Shown: positions 27,855 to 36,182 of the stretch, piece by piece | How the letters are laid out: the number at the start of each line of letters is the position of its first letter | How positions within the stretch are numbered: the first letter of the stretch is position 1 | Origin: Porphyromonas sp. | Lineage (GTDB): Bacteria; Bacteroidota; Bacteroidia; Bacteroidales; Porphyromonadaceae | NCBI RefSeq assembly: GCF_030529325.1 | Contig: NZ_JAUMXC010000003.1 | Span: 28,581-92,580 of the forward strand | Reading direction: 5' to 3' | Length of the DNA stretch: 64,000 bases | Made by a program: the position numbers and the translations under genes | The notes under the pieces: model-generated | What the model saw: the letters and a program-made list of their open reading frames with translations, nothing else | Database searches by the model: none | Told to the model about the DNA's origin: nothing

Positions 27855-27931
27855 GGTTGTCTAACTTGACACCTCAAGTTAGACAACTTCATTCATCAAG
27901 GTAGGCACGAGAATTTCGAAGGTTCTATACC
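27855..27931 (+). repeat. 22-bp-period palindromic repeat element, copy D
   Basis: Inverted half-sites 27856-27869 and 27874-27887 around CACC, a degenerate third half-site (about 27896-27908) and a diverged tail (AATTTCG ... TATACCT). A-tract in front. Located between divergent genes. Confidence 0.85.
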
Positions 27932-28064
27932 TTTCACCGCGCCCGACTTTTCCCCCTGACCTCGTATAGATTTTTCATATCTAAGTATGTGACACTCCCC
28001 CAACATTAAATCGCATTTTTTAACATCCCTGATTTTGGGTATTAACCATTTTACTTTATTATGT

Positions 28065-28072
28065 TACATTTG
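28065..28072 (+). promoter_or_regulatory. -7 box of the CDC-like lipoprotein gene
   Basis: TACATTTG matches TAnnTTTG and lies 45 nt before the chosen start. No -33 element at standard spacing. A closely related 35-nt stretch recurs at 30396-30430. Confidence 0.45.
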
Positions 28073-28117
28073 TGGCAAATATTTTCATTCCTTAAAATAA
28101 AAAGCAACTTGCAGATC

Positions 28118-29398
28118 ATGACAAGGTATTGTATTATCTTACTCTCATGCATTGTTATTCTCTTTTCGTGTGATAAGAAGCTCCACAATGTGGAGCCCCC
28201 TCTGCCACAATTGACGTTGAGCGAAGAGTCCCTCAATTTTTCGTCAGAAGCAACGCAAGATACCATTTATATAGGTGGTGATAAGTCTTGGCACGTCGAG
28301 AGCGATGCCCCTTGGCTCACCATCAAAAAGAAGAGCAATGAGAGTGGCTCTGATCTTCTCATCATCAATGCAGCCCCAAATACTTCAGAACATGAGAGGT
28401 CAGCCGTCATAAAGGTGAGTATAGAAGGGATAGAGAAATCAGTACATGTAAGGCAAGAAGCTGAAAAATATCCGGATTTTGATTGGCAGGTATTCCCAAC
28501 GGTCATGATCAAAAACACAAAAGTTGAAAAAACCGCTGATGGTTATACTTATACCTTTGAGGGTGTGCATAACTTTATAAATAGAGATGTCCGAGAACAA
28601 GTCTTTGCGGGTAGTCTGGTCTCGCACATCATGACCAGGCCCAACAAGGTCGAGGAGTTCAACCGATACCTGAAAGATGAAGTGACCCTTTTTCTGTACG
28701 CTTCTTTGCTTGGTTTTGAAAGCGTTAAGATGAGACCCTCTGCCCAAGGTGTCGAGGAGGCTGTGGACAAATTCATTGCGACCAACACCCTCAGTGAAAG
28801 TGGAGAATTTTATTACTCAAACAAACCTCAACACTATTCAAGTAGAGAAGAGTTATATTTTCTCGGCATGGGTAACTTAGGCATCGACTTGGATCGATTA
28901 TTATTTGGGAAGTCTTATCTTGACGAGGAGATCCAATCGGGTAAAAGAGGTTATATATTCTCCTACTATATGCGGAGATTCAGTGTTATGCTTGATGCTC
29001 CTCATGAACTGGCACTCAGGGAGGAAGCACAGAATCAGGATTTCTCATCTCGAATAAGTTATATTGACTGGGTCGGGTACGGCAGGACAGGATTCCTTTT
29101 TGTAAAGACGGATATCCCCGAACAAGATATCAGGATCATTGTTCATAGAGTAGCACAAAAAGAGCCACTAAGCGAAAAGCAAAAAGATATGTTAAGTAAA
29201 TTGACATTCAAGTATTTGACCTTTGACAAATATAGTGAACCGTCTGTAGATACCGGGGGAGTAGATGTGATTAAGAAGTATTTTGAAGAAATAGCAACCG
29301 GCCCTATTATACCGTTGTCTTACAGTCTTAAAGGACTTTTTTCACATACCCACACAATGGATTATCAAGTCAAGATCCCTCGTAGGGCACGAAACTGA
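28118..29398 (+). CDS. BACON-domain lipoprotein with cholesterol-dependent-cytolysin-like (MACPF/CDC) region
   Basis: A 426-residue protein counted from MTRYCIILL; a longer frame from 28061 overlaps the promoter box. The signal ends in lipobox ILFSC (Cys18). Residues about 33-115 are a BACON domain (SLNFSSEATQDTIYI ... SDAPWLTI ... VHVRQEAE). Residues 120-426 follow the thiol-activated cytolysin core in order: Y-S-S-x-E-E-L-x-x-x-LGM-N with G-I-D-L-D, a tyrosine-rich strand before LDAPHEL, then SYIDWVGYGRTGFLFVKT (compare the CDC block around VAYGR), and near the C-terminus IIPLSYSLKGL (compare PISYTS). It stops there, without the membrane-binding domain 4 or undecapeptide of Gram-positive toxins. 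Related Bacteroidetes CDC-like proteins are known; activity here is unproven. Confidence 0.7.
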   Translation: MTRYCIILLSCIVILFSCDKKLHNVEPPLPQLTLSEESLNFSSEATQDTIYIGGDKSWHVESDAPWLTIKKKSNESGSDLLIINAAPNTSEHERSAVIKVSIEGIEKSVHVRQEAEKYPDFDWQVFPTVMIKNTKVEKTADGYTYTFEGVHNFINRDVREQVFAGSLVSHIMTRPNKVEEFNRYLKDEVTLFLYASLLGFESVKMRPSAQGVEEAVDKFIATNTLSESGEFYYSNKPQHYSSREELYFLGMGNLGIDLDRLLFGKSYLDEEIQSGKRGYIFSYYMRRFSVMLDAPHELALREEAQNQDFSSRISYIDWVGYGRTGFLFVKTDIPEQDIRIIVHRVAQKEPLSEKQKDMLSKLTFKYLTFDKYSEPSVDTGGVDVIKKYFEEIATGPIIPLSYSLKGLFSHTHTMDYQVKIPRRARN

Positions 29399-29480
29399 TA
29401 TAAACCATTAGGATGCATTTCTACGAACGACAAAACAATACTTAAAAAGAGGCATAACAAAATAAGGTTACAAGGATGCA

Positions 29481-29525
29481 AAGAGGGCAGTGTCGAATCA
29501 TAAGGATTTTGACATTGCCCTTTTC
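29481..29525 (+). terminator. Terminator after the CDC-like gene
   Basis: A 10-bp stem with one G-T pair (29485-29494 with 29511-29520) followed by TTTTC. It lies about 85 bp beyond the stop codon. Confidence 0.65.
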
Positions 29526-29574
29526 AATGTACTGATAAGTAGTCTGTCACTCTGAATGACAGAAATCCGTCATA

Positions 29575-30267
29575 TCAGAAAGAATATCCAATGGACAAGT
29601 AAGGCATTATGTTCTTATCTGCAGCATAAAAGTGGGTAAAAAAGTCTTCCAACTTGTGGGCAGAAAGACCTGTGCCCAGTATCAGTCTTTTGTTGATGCC
29701 AAAGCGATAGCCTGCTCTTACATGATAATGGTTGGAAAATTTGCTGCCCTTAGCTTTTTTGAGCTGTTCATAGGTTGGGTGGTCCCCAATTCTTTTCGGG
29801 AAGAGTAGAGATTTACATTACGACTGAAATATTCTAACGCAGTCCCATAGCAGACTTCAAGGAAGTGATTTTTCCTGCCAAACCTCCCATTGGCTTCAAT
29901 ACCGATAGTGTATTGGCTTAAGTCTCCTAAATAGTAGACGGATCTCTTGGAGCTCTCTCGATCCTCAAAAGACAAGTAGGTAGACAATCTCCAACTTCGT
30001 CCGGGCAATATGCCGAGCTCTGTTATTTCACCTCTATCACTTCAGTTACTGCTATTGAAACCATAACCGATAAAAACTCTAAGACTGAAGCGATTCTTAT
30101 CGAAAAAGTCAAACAATATTCCTCTCATAGGAAAGGACAAAACCTCTGGACTCTACCCGAATATTTAAATGTACAGCACTTTTCTTGCTGAGATCCTGTG
30201 CATTCAAGGACAGAGTGTTGAGAACTAAAACAGAGCAAAGCCCACAGAAGAATAGTAGTTTTCGCAT
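29575..30267 (-). pseudogene. Decayed outer-membrane beta-barrel protein gene
   Basis: Reading the minus strand from ATG at 30267 gives a clear signal peptide (MRKLLFFCGL ... SLNAQ) and beta-strand-like sequence to a stop at 30109-30111. A frameshift there restores FDFFDKNRFSLRVFIGYGF, an in-frame TGA follows, then about 95 residues of barrel-like sequence. A second frameshift near 29785 leads into HVRAGYRFGINKR and finally PYLSIGYSF, with the terminal Phe typical of outer-membrane barrels. At least two frameshifts and one stop make it a pseudogene of an approximately 225-residue porin-like protein. A TATATTTG -7 box remains at 30301-30308 (minus strand). Confidence 0.75.
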
Positions 30268-30556
30268 AGATGAATTATCAGATGCAAATTAAAACTTTGG
30301 CAAATATATTAGACCTGAGAATCATTACAGAATAACACAATTACAGGTTTTTAATGTATCCGGTTTGGAGGATTGAGCATCTTATTTCATCGCACCACAT
30401 TTGCAGTAAATATTCTCATTCCTTAAGAGAGGTCTTGTCTTACTTCACGGGTAACGTCATAGCAATTGTTCTAAGCATACACTTGCAATGTTACATTTTA
30501 TAACTACATTTGCAGCAAATAAAACATAGATTAGTTAGAAAAACACAAGTGTATTT
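30268..30556. other. Spacer with duplicated promoter-like segment
   Basis: Holds the old promoter of the pseudogene, a 35-nt segment (30396-30430) resembling the CDC-like gene promoter at 28065-28099, and the promoter of the DUF4248 gene (TTG 30483-30485, 19 nt, TACATTTG 30505-30512). Confidence 0.5.
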
Positions 30557-30793
30557 ATGAGTAAAACAATGAAAATCATGCCAATCAATCAAATGTGCTC
30601 TGTGAAAGAGCTTGCAACACTTTATTATGTCGATGTATTACCCGAAGTCGCTTCACGCAACCTGAGAAGAGATATAAGAGAGTATCCCGACCTGCATCGG
30701 TCGCTCATTGAGTCGGGTTGGAACTCCCGCAAGCGCACCTTCACACCTCGCCAAGTGCAAATCCTCCGCAAATTTCTCGGAGATCCCATGTAA
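30557..30793 (+). CDS. DUF4248 family protein
   Basis: A 78-residue cytoplasmic protein. The pattern VKELATLYY ... PEVASRNLRRDI ... L-x-x-SGW-NSRKRTFTPRQVQIL-x-x-FLG-P matches the DUF4248 family of Bacteroidales, small proteins usually encoded close to an HU-HIG DNA-binding protein and an N-acetylmuramoyl-L-alanine amidase. Here those partners lie 8.4 kb downstream (39.2-40.4 kb), separated by a lipoprotein gene and a TonB receptor operon. The family's function is unknown. A good promoter precedes it and a hairpin follows. The last 100 bp are duplicated at 31834-31933. Confidence 0.85.
   Translation: MSKTMKIMPINQMCSVKELATLYYVDVLPEVASRNLRRDIREYPDLHRSLIESGWNSRKRTFTPRQVQILRKFLGDPM
30694..30793 (+). 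repeat. 100-bp direct repeat, copy 1 (3' end of DUF4248 gene)
   Basis: Identical to 31834-31933 except for one base (C at 30787, T at 31927), at an offset of exactly 1140 bp. Confidence 0.95.
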
Positions 30794-30799
30794 GAAGTA

Positions 30800-30842
30800 C
30801 ACAAAGGCAGTGGCAAACAAACGTTTTGTCACTGCCTTTGTG
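30800..30842 (+). terminator. Hairpin after the DUF4248 gene
   Basis: Perfect 13-bp outer stem (30800-30812 with 30830-30842), extended by an inner CAAA/TTTG. The T-tract is poor, so termination strength is uncertain. Confidence 0.5.
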
Positions 30843-31014
30843 CATTTATGTAAGAGTTGGCTGTATCCGCAAAATAATGCAGACCTTTTCAGGCCCGAAA
30901 GCCACCTCTAAGATCGACTCCAATTAGCACCCTTTAGAGAAAGTTACCATTGCGAGCCTTGTTTTATACAAAAAACAGTTATCTTGGCAAAGTCATGATG
31001 TAGCCAGATCATCA

Positions 31015-31110
31015 ATGGATTGGCACCGGAGAATCATAGATGAAAAGGACAAGCCGGATATAAAGACCTATGCTCGCGGTGTCGAAGTGTTAGGGCTGCA
31101 ATTACCTTAA
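31015..31110 (+). other. Possible gene remnant or very small ORF
   Basis: A 31-codon frame, MDWHRRIIDEKDKPD and on to GLQLP, with protein-like composition but no ribosome-binding signal or recognised family. It could be the 3' scrap of a lost gene between the two DUF4248 copies. Kept only as a note. Confidence 0.2.
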
Positions 31111-31158
31111 TGAAAAGTCAGAATGATAACGAGTAGAAACATTTTAAGTATACCTCCA

Positions 31159-31698
31159 ATGAAAACTTCAATAACTACCCGATTCCGAATTAGTGTATTG
31201 GCATTTTTTGTATTCTGCCTTTGTGTGACTTCATGTGATCCGTTTCATCATTATTACAGACATAGTGTGATCTATGAACGGGATAAGAACCTGAATGAAT
31301 ATATGGTATTCTTCGAGAGAGCCGTAAATCCGGAAGGAGCTCCAAAGAAAGACACTTTACTACTCAAAACCACAACCTTCATAGAAGAATATGAAAGCCG
31401 ACCTGCACCAAGGGAGACAAGAGAGTTTTGGATAAAATATTTAGTTCAGGATCAGTTGGATAGAATGAATCATATCGATTCGATAGGTATTTATTCGATA
31501 TCCGATCATAAGCTCCAAGCCATGATTTACAGTCCGAAGATAGAGAAAGATAAGGGTCTCAAGTCCTCCACAAAATACCCTAATCCGTTCTCCAAAACTT
31601 CATGGGTCCTGGACTTCAAAGACGGCGAATACAACAAGAATAAATGGGGCGTCAATATCAGCAATGTCACCTACACCCTAAAAAGGCTGGAGCCATGA
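31159..31698 (+). CDS. Orphan lipoprotein, function unknown
   Basis: A 179-residue lipoprotein when started at MKTSITTRF (31159); a frame start 36 nt earlier only adds residues before the signal. The hydrophobic core ends in lipobox LCVTSC (Cys26), followed by DPFHHYYRHS. The mature part is polar, Lys/Glu-rich, and ends in a beta-rich segment (WGVNISNVTYTLKRL). I do not recognise the family. The gene sits exactly between the intact DUF4248 gene and its partial duplicate, which suggests arrival or duplication of this patch as a unit. No clear promoter. Confidence 0.7.
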   Translation: MKTSITTRFRISVLAFFVFCLCVTSCDPFHHYYRHSVIYERDKNLNEYMVFFERAVNPEGAPKKDTLLLKTTTFIEEYESRPAPRETREFWIKYLVQDQLDRMNHIDSIGIYSISDHKLQAMIYSPKIEKDKGLKSSTKYPNPFSKTSWVLDFKDGEYNKNKWGVNISNVTYTLKRLEP

Positions 31699-31801
31699 TA
31701 GGACTTTAAATATATTAATCAACACGAGAGACAATCCACTTTCTGACGTAACCCCAATTCTTTTCATTGATGCTTATAAAAAAGACAACACAAAACTTTT
31801 A

Positions 31802-31933
31802 TCAGACAACAATATGAGAGATAACCCGGGACGGCATCGGTCGCTCATTGAGTCGGGTTGGAACTCCCGCAAGCGCACCTTCACACCTCGCCAAGTGCAA
31901 ATCCTCCGCAAATTTCTCGGAGATCCTATGTAA
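31802..31933 (+). pseudogene. DUF4248 gene fragment (partial duplicate)
   Basis: The 3' 100 bp (31834-31933) repeats the end of the intact gene at 99% identity, including the stop codon. The stretch before it (ATATGAGAGA ... CCCG) is only loosely similar, and there is no intact 5' part. It encodes about 33 C-terminal residues (RHRSLIESGW onward) without a start. The near identity of one part next to a decayed part suggests recent duplication or gene conversion. Confidence 0.8.
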
Positions 31934-31955
31934 ACAACAGAATCAGGAAGATTAG

Positions 31956-32020
31956 TCAAAAAACAATCTCACGCCCCCACAGTCAGCGCATTCTGATACG
32001 CTGACTGTGGGGGCGTGAGA
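31956..32020 (-). terminator. Very strong GC-rich hairpin after the DUF4248 fragment
   Basis: Perfect 22-bp stem (31967-31988 with 31999-32020) with a 10-nt loop. An A-rich run at 31956-31966 provides a T-tract only for leftward RNA, yet no leftward gene lies upstream on that strand nearby. It may also be an RNA or DNA structure with another role. Confidence 0.6.
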
Positions 32021-32475
32021 CATCCGGCTTCGATAGCGTACATGAACACTTTCCTCTGTGTTAAGGTTCTGAATTTGAGTTATTCTGAGCATAAAAAATG
32101 GGGCTGAGCCGAAACACAATTTTGGTTCAACCTTCCGGTTTATAGGGCTCATCAAAATTGGAGCAACAGAGGCCACACACCGAAATATCAATATGTGATC
32201 GAGGTCTTACCTTGAAAGGGGTTCAGGTATTATCATTCCGATATCTGAGCTATTCTAAAACTACCGATACCCACATTTAGGTATTTTTTACTTATTTATT
32301 AGGATTAATATATGTTGTTAGTAAATTTGTGCGACAAATCAATTACCTATGGGCTGATGTGCGGGAGGATTGACAGGCACTGAGGACAAAAATCCCAATT
32401 TTATGTAGAGCATCATCCCATGATGAAAAAATATCGTCTGTGTTTAATTTTTACCAATACGCATTATAACCACTC
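32021..32475. other. Upstream region of the TonB receptor operon
   Basis: About 450 bp without a gene. A TAAATTTG -7 box at 32322-32329 is the best promoter candidate for the receptor operon; no good -33 partner was seen. No known metal-regulator box was recognised. Confidence 0.45.
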
Positions 32476-34836
32476 ATGATTCGACATAGGATTATTGCGC
32501 ACACTCTTTTAACTTTTTTGGTGCTGCTCTTTGGCATATCCACAGTGGCCCATGCCTCGGAGGACACCCCTCTCAAAGTCCATGTAATCAATAAAAAGTC
32601 AAAGGAGACCATCCCCGGCGCATTCATCAAAATGGGAGGATACACCTTTATCGCCAATGAAGATGGTACTGCGACGCTTCGCAATGTGCCGAAAAACAAA
32701 GTATCTCTATCGATCAAAGCATTAGGATACAAGGAGATAAAGCAGGCCATTTACAATGTACCTAAAGACAAAAAAGAGCTCTACGTCTATATGGATCCGA
32801 CAGTACAAGAGCTCTCGGGCATCACGGTAAAGGGGAAGTACAACAACCACACCGATCGCCTGCAACAGACGGCAACGATAGATCCAAAACTGCTGGAAAG
32901 GAGTTCTTCGGTGTCCTTGGCGCAGCTGCTTGAGAGTCTGCCCGGTGTCAGCATGATCAGCACAGGTAGCACGATAGCCAAGCCGGTGATCCAAGGGATG
33001 CACAGCAGTCGTATCCTACTCATCAACAACGGTGTACGCCTCGAAAGCCAGACTTGGGGCGATGACCATGCTCCGGAGATAGACCATACCGGCTCCAACA
33101 TCATCGAAGTCATCAAGGGTGCAGAAGCCATCCGCTACGGCTACGGTGCAGTGGGGGGTGTCGTCCTCTTCAATCAGACACCTTTACCCTACGGACACAA
33201 CAAACTCTTTGTCTCAGGTAAAGCGAACCTAAGCTATGGATCCAATGCCGGAAGTGGAGACGGAGCCATCACCACAGACTTCGGATACAAAAACTTCGGT
33301 CTGCGACTCCATGCCTTGGTACAGAAAGCCGGAGACTACCGAAGTGCCGAGTACAGACTCAACAACACGGGCTACACCACGATAAGCCACTCGGCCCTCA
33401 TGGGGTACAAGTCTCGCAACATAACCGCAACACTGTACACCAGCCTCTTTTTCCAGCGCACAGGGTTGTATTACAACAGCAAAATATCGGACGTCAATCA
33501 GTTGTTGGCACGATTTGAGGCCGGTCGTCCCGATGAGAGCAGTATACATCCGTTCTCATACAAGGTGGAGCCCCCTCTCCAACAGGCACAACACTTCACG
33601 CTCAAAGGAGACCTCAAATGGTACATCAACAAAGACCATGATATACTCTTCAAAGTCACATATCAAGACAACATAAGGCAAGAGTACGAAAATCGCAAAG
33701 ACCCTCGCTGGAGTTGGCTCCCTGTACAGGATCTGCAGCTCACCACCTATGGTGCCGATGCTCTGTGGAGTGGAAAATGGAATAAGTGGAATATGTCCAC
33801 ACAAGCCGGGATAACGTCTTCGTATCAGTACAACTACAATGTACCGGGAACAAAGCAACCGGCATTTATCCCTAACTATGCGGCAGCAACGGTGGGCTAC
33901 TTCGGTCTGCACAAAGCAACGTTCGGGAAATTTGAGGCCTCCGCAGGTATGCGTTACGACGTGCGTGCGATGTCTGTGGATGGATATTCGGGGCTCTCTT
34001 CGTTCAAGTACTACAAGGACTTCAAGATGTTCTACAACTTCTCCACCAGCTTCGCAGGACACTACCAATTCTCGGACAATATGGAGGTGCGTGCCAATAT
34101 CGGATGGGCTTGGAGACCACCCGACATCAACGAACTCTATGCTTCGGGACTCAACCACGGTATCTATTGGGTCGTGGGCAACAAAGATCTCACGGCAGAA
34201 CGTGGCTACAAGGCTGTCCTCGGTGGCAAGTATGCCAACACATGGCTGTCTGTAGAGCCCAGCGTCTTCTACCAAAGGGTAGACAATTACATCTATGATG
34301 ACATAGGAGAAGGCAAGGACAGATTTCACAACCACCCAAGTGGGAAGTATCCGAAATTTGTATTCGGACAGGATGATGCTCGCCTCTTTGGGGGAGACTT
34401 GACCCTGACCGTTTCGCCTATCGAAGGTCTTTTGATCTCTTCCAAAGGGGAGTGGATCAATGCCCGGAACCTTACTCAGGATGCCTGGTTACCCTTCATG
34501 CCCTCAGACAGATACGGTCTGGAGGTCTCCCACAGCTTAGACTTGGGCGCAAAGAAGAATTGGCACTTATCCTACTCTTTGGAGGGGCAGTTTGTAACGA
34601 AGCAAACGAGATTTGACCCCGAAAAAGACCTTGTGGGCGATACCCCTCCCGCATACACCCTACTCAATGGTAGCGTGGAGCTGAGGTATGATATCTCAGA
34701 AAATAAAAATGTCAAGTTTTTGATCCTTGGTAAAAACATACTCAACACGCTCTATAAAGAGTATACCGACAGATTCAGATACTACGCTCATGCCAGAGGA
34801 TCGCATTTTACATTGAGCACAATAGTTACTTTCTAA
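32476..34836 (+). CDS. TonB-dependent receptor (not SusC type)
   Basis: A 786-residue outer-membrane importer. It has a signal peptide (to about residue 27, VAHA-SED), a carboxypeptidase-regulatory-like domain (about 33-110), and a plug with LAQLLESLPGVSMISTG and the RILLINNGVRLESQ strand. WGDDHAPEID recalls siderophore, haem and zinc receptors more than SusC. A 22-strand-type barrel ends STIVTF with the terminal Phe. It is too short for SusC, and no SusD follows. Three lipoprotein genes follow at 13, 7 and 35 nt, so a receptor plus surface binding proteins is likely. The substrate could be a metal, haem or peptide; I cannot tell from sequence. Confidence 0.93.
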   Translation: MIRHRIIAHTLLTFLVLLFGISTVAHASEDTPLKVHVINKKSKETIPGAFIKMGGYTFIANEDGTATLRNVPKNKVSLSIKALGYKEIKQAIYNVPKDKKELYVYMDPTVQELSGITVKGKYNNHTDRLQQTATIDPKLLERSSSVSLAQLLESLPGVSMISTGSTIAKPVIQGMHSSRILLINNGVRLESQTWGDDHAPEIDHTGSNIIEVIKGAEAIRYGYGAVGGVVLFNQTPLPYGHNKLFVSGKANLSYGSNAGSGDGAITTDFGYKNFGLRLHALVQKAGDYRSAEYRLNNTGYTTISHSALMGYKSRNITATLYTSLFFQRTGLYYNSKISDVNQLLARFEAGRPDESSIHPFSYKVEPPLQQAQHFTLKGDLKWYINKDHDILFKVTYQDNIRQEYENRKDPRWSWLPVQDLQLTTYGADALWSGKWNKWNMSTQAGITSSYQYNYNVPGTKQPAFIPNYAAATVGYFGLHKATFGKFEASAGMRYDVRAMSVDGYSGLSSFKYYKDFKMFYNFSTSFAGHYQFSDNMEVRANIGWAWRPPDINELYASGLNHGIYWVVGNKDLTAERGYKAVLGGKYANTWLSVEPSVFYQRVDNYIYDDIGEGKDRFHNHPSGKYPKFVFGQDDARLFGGDLTLTVSPIEGLLISSKGEWINARNLTQDAWLPFMPSDRYGLEVSHSLDLGAKKNWHLSYSLEGQFVTKQTRFDPEKDLVGDTPPAYTLLNGSVELRYDISENKNVKFLILGKNILNTLYKEYTDRFRYYAHARGSHFTLSTIVTF

Positions 34837-34849
34837 ACTATCCATAGCT

Positions 34850-36175
34850 ATGAAAAGGTTTATCCAATCCATTTATATCCTCTGCATGATCGCGACAGTC
34901 ACCCTCGCATCATGCACCGACAAACAAGGAGAAGAACTCTTCAAGGGCATCATCAAAGCACCTCCCTCTGCCATCGAAAGAGATGTCAAGGGACACGAGC
35001 AGATACACTCAGTCCAAGCCATATTGAGATACGCACGCCCGCTGAAGAAGCCTATCCGCATCACCGCCACTCACAACGAAAAAGGGTACGTGGCTTATGA
35101 AATCACAAAAAAGTACTCGGCTGTCCCCCTATATCAGGAAATCAAGATCGGGAAAAACGACAAGGGGGAGTTCGTCATAGAGTCCGACCAGAAGGTATTC
35201 GATGTCGTCAAGGGGAAAGACATCTTCTACACTTTGGAACTGAAGTACTTTGATGTCAACAATCAACTCATCAACCACCAGTTTTCGCACTTTGACTCTA
35301 AAGATCCCGAGAGTTCGACATTGGCACAGCACCAGACGTTTTTCTCGATACAAAACTACTCCTTGGACAAAAGACCTCTCGTCTATCCTATGACCTTGGA
35401 CAGTGTGTACTACGACAAATACTTATTCGAACCGGGAAGTGCGCCCAACAGCAGAGTAAAAGCGGGGCTTGTGACACCCTATGTCGTCTATGCTCCAACT
35501 CAGGAAACAGAAGAAAACACCATGAGGTATGACCTTGACTTGGCATACAAAGCCTCGGAAGCAGCGATGACCAAGGCGGCACTTGAGACCTATACTCACC
35601 CTACCACAGGCCAAGAGTATCGTCTCTTCAAGGCTCTCAACGTCGAAAGCCTCAAAAAAGTTGCGGGGGAAGTCTTCTGGTACGAGTATCGCGATACGGA
35701 TCCTGTCGAGGACGAGCTCGGTGCCCGTATCCTCAGCGATGACCTTTATCGTAACAGATTTGGCAAAAACGTCTCCCTCCTTCGCCAAAAGCGCAGCCTT
35801 GCCCAAGGAGCCAAGAGGGATGCCCTGGGATTCAAAGGGTTGATAGGATTCAAGCAGTCCAATATTACCTATCAGATGCGTGTATGTATCTGTCATATCA
35901 TCACCGACAAAGGCAGCAAAGGGCAGGGAGGCAAGTACCACCGTCAGGGGAATGTCCTCGGCTTTAATAAGGTTCCGCCATCCTGGAACACCTACGACAT
36001 AGACTATCCCATACCATTCAGGGTGATTGCTGACCTCGACGGAGATCGTACGCTGTTCCTGAAAGACATACAGAGGTACTATCCCAAGACCACCGAGAAG
36101 GACATCAACAACATGTTTGGTGACGAGGAGACGGTCAATAGCTTCTTCCACAGAGTACCATTCACAAGATTCTAA
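34850..36175 (+). CDS. Lipoprotein of the TonB receptor operon (first)
   Basis: A 441-residue lipoprotein with lipobox TLASC (Cys22). Not a named family to me. It contains a segment ELKYFDVNNQLINHQF followed by HQTFFSIQN, and the next gene has a matching CFYFFDKNGQLINDK followed by QMFFTV, so the two proteins look like distant paralogues. A Cys pair with histidine (VCICHII) lies in the C-terminal third. Co-transcribed with the receptor (13-nt gap). It is expected on the cell surface, binding the receptor's ligand or host material. Confidence 0.82.
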   Translation: MKRFIQSIYILCMIATVTLASCTDKQGEELFKGIIKAPPSAIERDVKGHEQIHSVQAILRYARPLKKPIRITATHNEKGYVAYEITKKYSAVPLYQEIKIGKNDKGEFVIESDQKVFDVVKGKDIFYTLELKYFDVNNQLINHQFSHFDSKDPESSTLAQHQTFFSIQNYSLDKRPLVYPMTLDSVYYDKYLFEPGSAPNSRVKAGLVTPYVVYAPTQETEENTMRYDLDLAYKASEAAMTKAALETYTHPTTGQEYRLFKALNVESLKKVAGEVFWYEYRDTDPVEDELGARILSDDLYRNRFGKNVSLLRQKRSLAQGAKRDALGFKGLIGFKQSNITYQMRVCICHIITDKGSKGQGGKYHRQGNVLGFNKVPPSWNTYDIDYPIPFRVIADLDGDRTLFLKDIQRYYPKTTEKDINNMFGDEETVNSFFHRVPFTRF

Positions 36176-36182
36176 AAATCCG

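Larger units (their letters stand above)
27634..28117. other. Divergent intergenic region with repeat copy D
   Basis: About 480 bp between the divergent Big_5 and CDC-like lipoprotein genes. It contains repeat copy D and candidate promoters for both sides. A minus-strand TAAGTTTG box at 27770-27777 could serve the Big_5 gene but has no clear -33 partner. Confidence 0.5.

Noticed and set aside
33556..34335. A 259-codon open frame opposite the TonB receptor gene
   Set aside because: The plus-strand barrel sequence is continuous and conserved in pattern; the antisense frame is a by-product of codon bias.
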